From contig JAPFBL010000084.1 in the NCBI GenBank assembly GCA_026182355.1, positions 14,403,501-14,467,500 on the forward strand: a DNA stretch of 64,000 bases, in the 5' to 3' direction. This document shows positions 57,114-64,000 of this stretch, piece by piece (the first letter of the stretch is position 1; each line of letters begins with the position of its first letter). The notes beneath the pieces are model-generated. The model saw only the letters and a list, made by a program, of their open reading frames with translations, did not search any database and was not told where the DNA came from. The DNA is from Hermatobates lingyangjiaoensis. Lineage: Eukaryota > Arthropoda > Insecta > Hemiptera > Hermatobatidae. Both the position numbers and the translations under genes were made by a program.

Positions 57114-58364
57114 AAAGTGTTGTTTAAATATCGCTTGCAATTATGAATTATAATATATATAAGATGATACTAATGTACTTTAACCGTTTTTATATGCATA
57201 TACTCATTTATAAAATGTTTTATTGTATTCATAAATTTAGGACGTTTCCCAAATATTACAAGACTTTGGGAAGATAATAGGCTCTCTATTATACGACTTC
57301 GGTTAACAGGTTAAACGGTGCATCGCTATGGTCTGGGTGAATAACTTATCCTTATCTCGAGTTTCTCTGGCATTAGAAATTATTTGTACCGGATATTACT
57401 AACTACCTACACATACACAACTTTCCAACGCACTCAGTGCATTAGCCTGTCGACGACAAACTTTAAACTACCAAGTTTCAGTGATTAATGAGAAAGTAAG
57501 ACAAAACACAAATGCAATAGATGAATTATACCAGGACACGCAATATGAAGAGAGAAAAAAGTCCTCAGGCACTAACAATGTTTCCAGAGTTTGTAGATTT
57601 GTTCAGGAAGTCTATCTCTTTTGTGCCTCTTCATTATTTACACGTATACAAAGTTGCAAAACTTTCTACCATGTCATTATTTTCTACTTTCCACAAAAAA
57701 AGTACTTTCATTTTCATAAACAATATATATGATTCTCCACTGGATGTAGTACATCTTATGTCTTGCTTATCTCCTGAAGTTTTCCAGAAGTATACAAAAC
57801 AAATGTATAAAAAAAATATGCTTCATTGATTGTTAAAAGTCATATATTATTACTCGAATTATTTTTAATTCCACTAATTACAAATAATTTTATCTGGATA
57901 TATTAGTTTTCAATATTTTGCAAGTTCTTTCTTTAGCAATCGGTTTCACATTTCCAGATTTCTTTTAAACAAATATTTTTGCTCATAAACTTTGTAAACA
58001 ATTGATTAGTTTCAGTTGTGAATAAAACTAAAATGATATTTTAATAACAATTGTAATTATTGCGAATCGTGTAATGAAGTAAAAGCCATGACTGTTACCC
58101 CAAAATGTATTCCCATTATTTTATTGGTATTAGTATTTATTCTCTCACTTTTAGTTATTTTATAGTGGTATTTCATATTCAAGATATCTTTACCCTTTTT
58201 ATATGAATTCGAAAATTAATGATTATGTAACACTACAATTTTTTAACACGGATAATGAATTGTGTTATCCCAATAACATGGGATAATGAATCTGTTATAC
58301 TCATGCTATTTGTTTAATTATTTTGAAAAGTTTATCTTCAGTTATTATTTTGCTATAATTCAAG
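57114..58364. other. No recognisable gene
   Basis: Two overlapping frames at 57481-57829 (83 and 102 codons) show no family resemblance. The longer one (MNYTRTRNMKREKSPQALTM...) has ordinary AT-driven composition. Confidence 0.4.
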
Positions 58365-58612
58365 TATAGTAATAAAAATATTCGATCTCGTGAGTGGGCG
58401 TTGGTTGATGGGTAGATAAGTATCTAAAAATTTGAGAAAACGCTACCACATAGTGTTTGATCTTACCCAATGTTTGAATTTACCCAAATTGCCTTATCGT
58501 GTAGACATACTGTATAGTTTATGGACTATATTACATCATGGAAATGTTACTTTTTTGACTAATATATCGTAACATTTTTTCTCCAAAACTGCTAAATCTA
58601 GATTGTTGCTTA
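58365..58612 (-). repeat. Family X fragment, tail end, minus strand
   Basis: Starting at caagtatagtaataaaaata, it shows tcgatctcg, gtgagtgggcg, aacgctaccacatag (inverse of the gaccgtagcgtgg region) and tttttctccaaaactgctaaat. Divergent and without the TG tract. Confidence 0.6.
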
Positions 58613-58647
58613 TTGGTATTATTAGGGAATTCATTATGGACTACATT

Positions 58648-58873
58648 GGAAGTCCTAAATTTTGCCTAACTCAAGTGTATTTGGAACACGGATCTTCAAC
58701 GAGTATCTGATATCGTACAGGCTTGGGGCCGACTGTTTAACATCCTCTCCGAGGGACGACGTGCTCAGAATTATTCAACTCCTACGTGTATAAATCGAGG
58801 GCCAGAGTGAGTATTGAACCCCGTTCCTTCTAGTCCAGAGTCGAGCACGTTGCCACTGGGTTAACCTTGCCCC
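58648..58873 (-). mobile_element. tRNA-derived SINE, copy 3
   Basis: From 58873 on the minus strand: ggggcaaggttaacccagtggcaacgtg (A-box region), a good B box (ggttcaatact), ctctggccctcgattta, gagcacgtcgtccctcgga and a tail containing ggcaaaatttaggac. It lies 35 bases from a family X fragment. Confidence 0.88.
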
Positions 58874-59294
58874 TTAGCTTTAACAAACAAAGTACAGGTT
58901 TTTTTTAAAAAACAGAAAATGCTATTTTTGCGCTCAAGTGTAAAACTTTTGTCTTATTGTTGATTCTGAAACGTTGAGGACGCGATACAGGTCAAACCGT
59001 TTGACGCATCCTAGTGAAATTACACTCAAAAATAAATCGCATCTTCAAGGTTTCAGAATCAATCATCAGACAAAAGTTTTACATAAAGCGAAAAACTGGC
59101 ATTTTCTCTTATTAAAAAAACCTATATATTTTTTGTTGTTGTTAATTCATTTAATGATGAATAATATTGTTGAATAATGATAACGTGAGGTACCTAGCAG
59201 AGTTGTTTTCATGAAATTACAAATTTTTTATCATAATGGAGTTAAAAGAGAATTATCATTCAATAGTTTCATAAAAGAAATCTGAAGATTATTA

Positions 59295-60290
<996 letters not shown>

Positions 60291-63200
60291 AATAAGAGTA
60301 ATTTACTGTACCAACTTGGCTAAACTCCCAATATCCTATATATAGTGACCGCATACGCTACAAGTTACACTAGTTTTGTTAATATAGATATATGGCTGGT
60401 AGAATCAGATCCAGGCTTAAACTTTCAGAAAATAATTTTCAGTCTTATAGCATTATGAATAAAAATATGTTTAATGGACTTGAAGAATTAACCATTATAT
60501 TATGGTTATGAAGGGTGGTGAATAATGAGGAAATAGTTTATGATATGACATTTTCCTACTGTGCTTCAGGAAAATGTGATGTTCTTGAATAATTAAATTA
60601 TTGAACTATACATGCAAATTCTTTATAAACCCATATTCATAGTGTTTGAATTGTCACGTGTGGTATAAAGTTGATATTGAATTACATTTTCATACCAGAG
60701 GTAGGTTTGTTGGAGTGAATATCACACATTTGTTCCCCATAAAGCCAGTAAGTTAGTTCATTTTTATAGAATGTTGGGGGGAGGATATCAGTGGAGTGTC
60801 ATAGAGGGAATGGGCGTGAGAAACCATCCATTCAGTTATGCAAACGATCCTCCAAGAATGGCCTACCAAGCCATTGTCGAAATTGAACCCAAGTCTACTT
60901 ACCGATCTAAAATCCATCTCTCTTCTACAAGACTTTTATTCAATTTTCACGAATCCCTAAATGCTTTTTCTAAAGCTCTTAGAACTCAAGTACAACTCTT
61001 CCTTCAAATTGATAAATGATTACACTCATGATTAAGATAGTTTATTACTTATTCAAGAATAATAGTTCTTAATAAACGACAGGATAGATACCATTTATAA
61101 AAGAATACAATCGAATGCTCAAAGGGCCTATACAGATTCTACTTAGCTAATCTAAGTCGAGATTACTTGACTCAGAACGAATTGTTTTCTGCCTAATACC
61201 TTTCAATCGACAAATTAAGTTTCCTGCACCCTACTACTTTAATTCATGCCAGCAGATGTACCAGGTATTACAACACTAAGTTTAACCTTAAGGTAGACAA
61301 TATAACAAACAAGTTTAAATGAATTAAATAGCGAATGTAATTATTAAACTCATTAAAATTTTAATTAAAATAAAAAATATAATTTAAATGATTGCCAAAT
61401 TTCTTCACTAATCATTTCTATGATATACATTAAAAATGGTACAAGCATATACCAAGGATCATTCAAATGCTCCTGAATTAATTACATAGGGGCCTATTTC
61501 AAACTACCTATAAATATAAACAGTTTACACCCATGTTAACTTAACTTCAATCTGTCATCTGTTAACAAAATGAGCAGAGAAGAGGTTAAATTAAGCTTAT
61601 ATTATTAATTAATTAACAGAATAAAAAGTTGGTTAAAATAATTAAAAAACGAGTCAAATAAAAAAATCAGCAATTAGTCAATATGATGATTCATTGATTA
61701 AATTTTGAGAACTTAAAAAATATCACAAAATCTTGAATAAAAAAAGTGATTGATTTTAGAAGTTAGCAGCATTTTATTTAATCGGATTTATCAGGAATTA
61801 AATTGTGAAAAAGATATTGCTCGCATTATGTGATGATTGACAATTAAACAAAATTTAAACATTTATATTCAGGAGGAAGATACCTTCAATCATTGGACTT
61901 AATCACTGAGTGAAAAAATATGAATATGTATTAAGTTAGTGTTAAGTATATATCACTTTTAAGTTTAGAAAAACATTAATTTGTGGAATATCTCTTCGTT
62001 CAATTATTATATGAAGTCCACTTAAAAGTTTTTTACATATGCTTCTTCAAGGACTTTTTTTTATAATGATTTTATTCATAAAAGAATCATAGCTGAAAGA
62101 TCTATATGTGCTTGCCATTGTAGTGGTATGTGAATTGCATTTTGATCTCAACGTAATTCACTCTTTTTATTTCATGATGTATTCTTATAACAACTTAATT
62201 TGCTGTGTTAATTCATTGTTTACTATAGGTATTAATTTTGTTATAACGTCTACCCTTAAATGTTTCCCTTCAGCACTGTGCTAGGGGCCGAAGGTTTGAC
62301 TTATTTGAAAAACGAAACCCACTTCATTTATAGATAAACCATATTACGGGATTGATTCTACATCAGAAGGCCTCAGTTTTCTCATATCATTCTTAAAGTT
62401 TATTTAGAGTAAGGATCTTTAAGAATTATCTGACATTGATTGACAGACGACTCACCAAGCACAGTTACCTCTATGACCATTTATACAAGATAAACACAGA
62501 AACATGTGCTGTTTGGTCCTTCAAAAAAAAATAGACGGTTTCCATCTGCAGCACTGTAATTGGCTAACAGATGTCCAAAAAAGATGCGGGACATGATGTT
62601 TTCATGCAATTGTATAGCAATACGATAATTTCAACATGGTAGGAATTTTTGTATGTGTGAGAATAATCTTAACGGAACTTTAGTTTACGGTACTACAGTA
62701 TAATCGTTATTTGTATTATTCTCATGACATGCAACAATTTTATCCATACCAGGCGAATACAGTTTTTACCGCATGTCGTTTTGCCTTCATTCCAGCAGCA
62801 CTCAACGGTTTAAACAAAATATTTTATATTCTTTTTTTTTCAATGTTCCAAATTTTTGAAGGTACAGAAAACAGCGTACAAAAGTTTAAATATACAACCA
62901 AATGTTGCAATATTGCTGCCGGCAGCAGTATAATATCTTCTATACGAATGTGAAAGAAGACAACATACATTTTAAGTGATTGACATTTATTATTTATGCC
63001 AGTGGATTTTTACTGTTCATTGATCGCCATTTGATATCGCAAAGAAGATAAAAATTTTTACAGAGAAAAAAATGATAGAAATTAATTTAAAAAAAATGTA
63101 CATAAAAGAAGTATTTTACTGCTTGCAACAATAATAAACACTGATGTAGCTCATGACTGTCGTATGAATACATTATTAAATGTATAATGCAAATGTATAA

Positions 63201-64000
63201 CATTTTATATTATGAAATTATGCTTGTTCATTAACAATTATTCATAAGTTTGTCGAATAAATATTTTTTCGATATATAATTATTTCTCAGTAGTCAAAAT
63301 TTATTAAAATAATATTGCAATAATATCTAAATCCTTTTTTGAGGTTGAACAATTATCATTGTGAAACTTTTTAGTTAATTTAACTGTGCAAATCATCAAA
63401 GCAAACTTTTATTATCAATTACTGTATTTCACTTCATTGCAACCAAGTGTTTTACAATTTCAGTTTAATTTAATATTTTAAAAGTTATTTTGGGAGTGAA
63501 TGCTAATGTATATAATGATTGCTTTATTTGTTGTAGGTAAGGTATTTCGTTACAGCTGCTATACACCAAACTATTTTGCTGGACATTTCTTTTTCAATTG
63601 ATCCATGAAATAGAATTTCCTCTTTTTCTAATTTTTCCATCCCTTAACTGATTTTCAAAATTACAAATAAAATATAAATCATTGCAAATAATACAAGTAC
63701 ATTATAAATTAAAAAAAAAAATTAAAAGCTAATAAGTTCTACGTACTTTTAAATTTAAATCTCTTACACTTCTGTTGTCAACATATATACTGCGTACTGA
63801 AAGGGAAAAATACAATTCCCTTGCATGTAAATGGTGACAAGTACATCGGGCTGCCGCGGCTTTCTGATACGGTCTTGAGGCCTGTCTATAACATCGGGCC
63901 GCACCAGCCGGCTGTTGTCCAATCAAGTTAGGCACGCTTATGATATCACGTCGCACCGCCTTGGCATTGTCGAACATGAAAACTTACGGATCAGTGTTCA
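60291..64000. other. No recognisable gene; GC-richer end at 63830-63980
   Basis: AT-rich with short frames. The frame at 60771-61019 has no known motif. Toward the window edge 63830-63980 is GC-richer, with a minus-strand frame (MFDNAKAVRRDIISVPNLIG...) and, just before it, a donor-like GTAAGT at 63987-63982 (minus). This could be the edge of a host gene lying beyond the window, but it cannot be judged here. Confidence 0.35.
62351..62436 (-). mobile_element. SINE tail relic
   Basis: gattctacatcagaaggcct, ttaaagtttatttagagtaagg and atctttaagaattatctgacatt follow the order of the SINE tail at 29068-29140. The tRNA-like head is missing. Confidence 0.5.

Noticed and set aside
57481..57829. Overlapping 83- and 102-codon plus-strand frames
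   Set aside because: No domain, no flanking splice signals in a consistent phase, and composition equal to background.

Overview
This is an AT-rich eukaryotic window, very probably from an arthropod nuclear genome and most likely an insect. There are no bacterial-style operons, no long open frames, and no rRNA or complete tRNA genes. It holds decayed copies of insect-type transposons: mariner, Helitron, jockey-like and other non-LTR retrotransposons, and a tRNA-derived SINE. A short TTAGG-type pentamer run is also present. The repeat mix makes me think of a hemipteran such as a planthopper, but that is a guess. The window is intergenic or intronic, and almost every recognisable coding stretch is a transposon relic.

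Layout. 1-12 kb: a Helitron tail with helicase remnants (3.15-3.86 kb), a LINE gag relic (8.7-9.6 kb, minus) and an internally deleted mariner with both terminal inverted repeats and TA target duplication (11111-12035). 12.7-23 kb: copies of an unnamed dispersed family, here called family X, plus several DNA hairpins flanked by (TA)n, a SINE and a Helitron 5-prime fragment. 23.5-26.9 kb: a jockey-like LINE on the minus strand with gag, endonuclease and partial reverse transcriptase, all broken. 29-34 kb: a second SINE, a GC-rich repeat block, another LINE 3-prime end and two family X copies. 35-37.2 kb: a GC-richer stretch with the best host-gene candidate, a 28-codon signal-peptide exon on the minus strand at 36855-36939.

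38.8-44.4 kb is a large imperfect palindrome. Its right arm was later interrupted by a family X element and a Helitron derivative, so the left arm preserves the approximate empty sites. Each arm carries a short exon-like frame pointing away from the centre; the right one is broken. 44.5-48.2 kb has a further pair of inverted repeats enclosing a cluster of three hairpins separated by TA/TG microsatellites. 48.8-51.2 kb: a Helitron with helicase remnant, then a family X copy with another Helitron piece inside its TG tract. 53-60.3 kb: four more family X copies or fragments (one with a TG tract over 200 bp) and a third SINE. 60.3-64 kb: mostly featureless.

Nothing here works as a pathway. The main interest is structural: family X (about ten copies or fragments, no recognised class), (TA)n-associated hairpins with a recurring hammerhead-like core, and the nested history of the palindrome. 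Coordinates of repeat boundaries were read by eye and are approximate unless stated to be exact.
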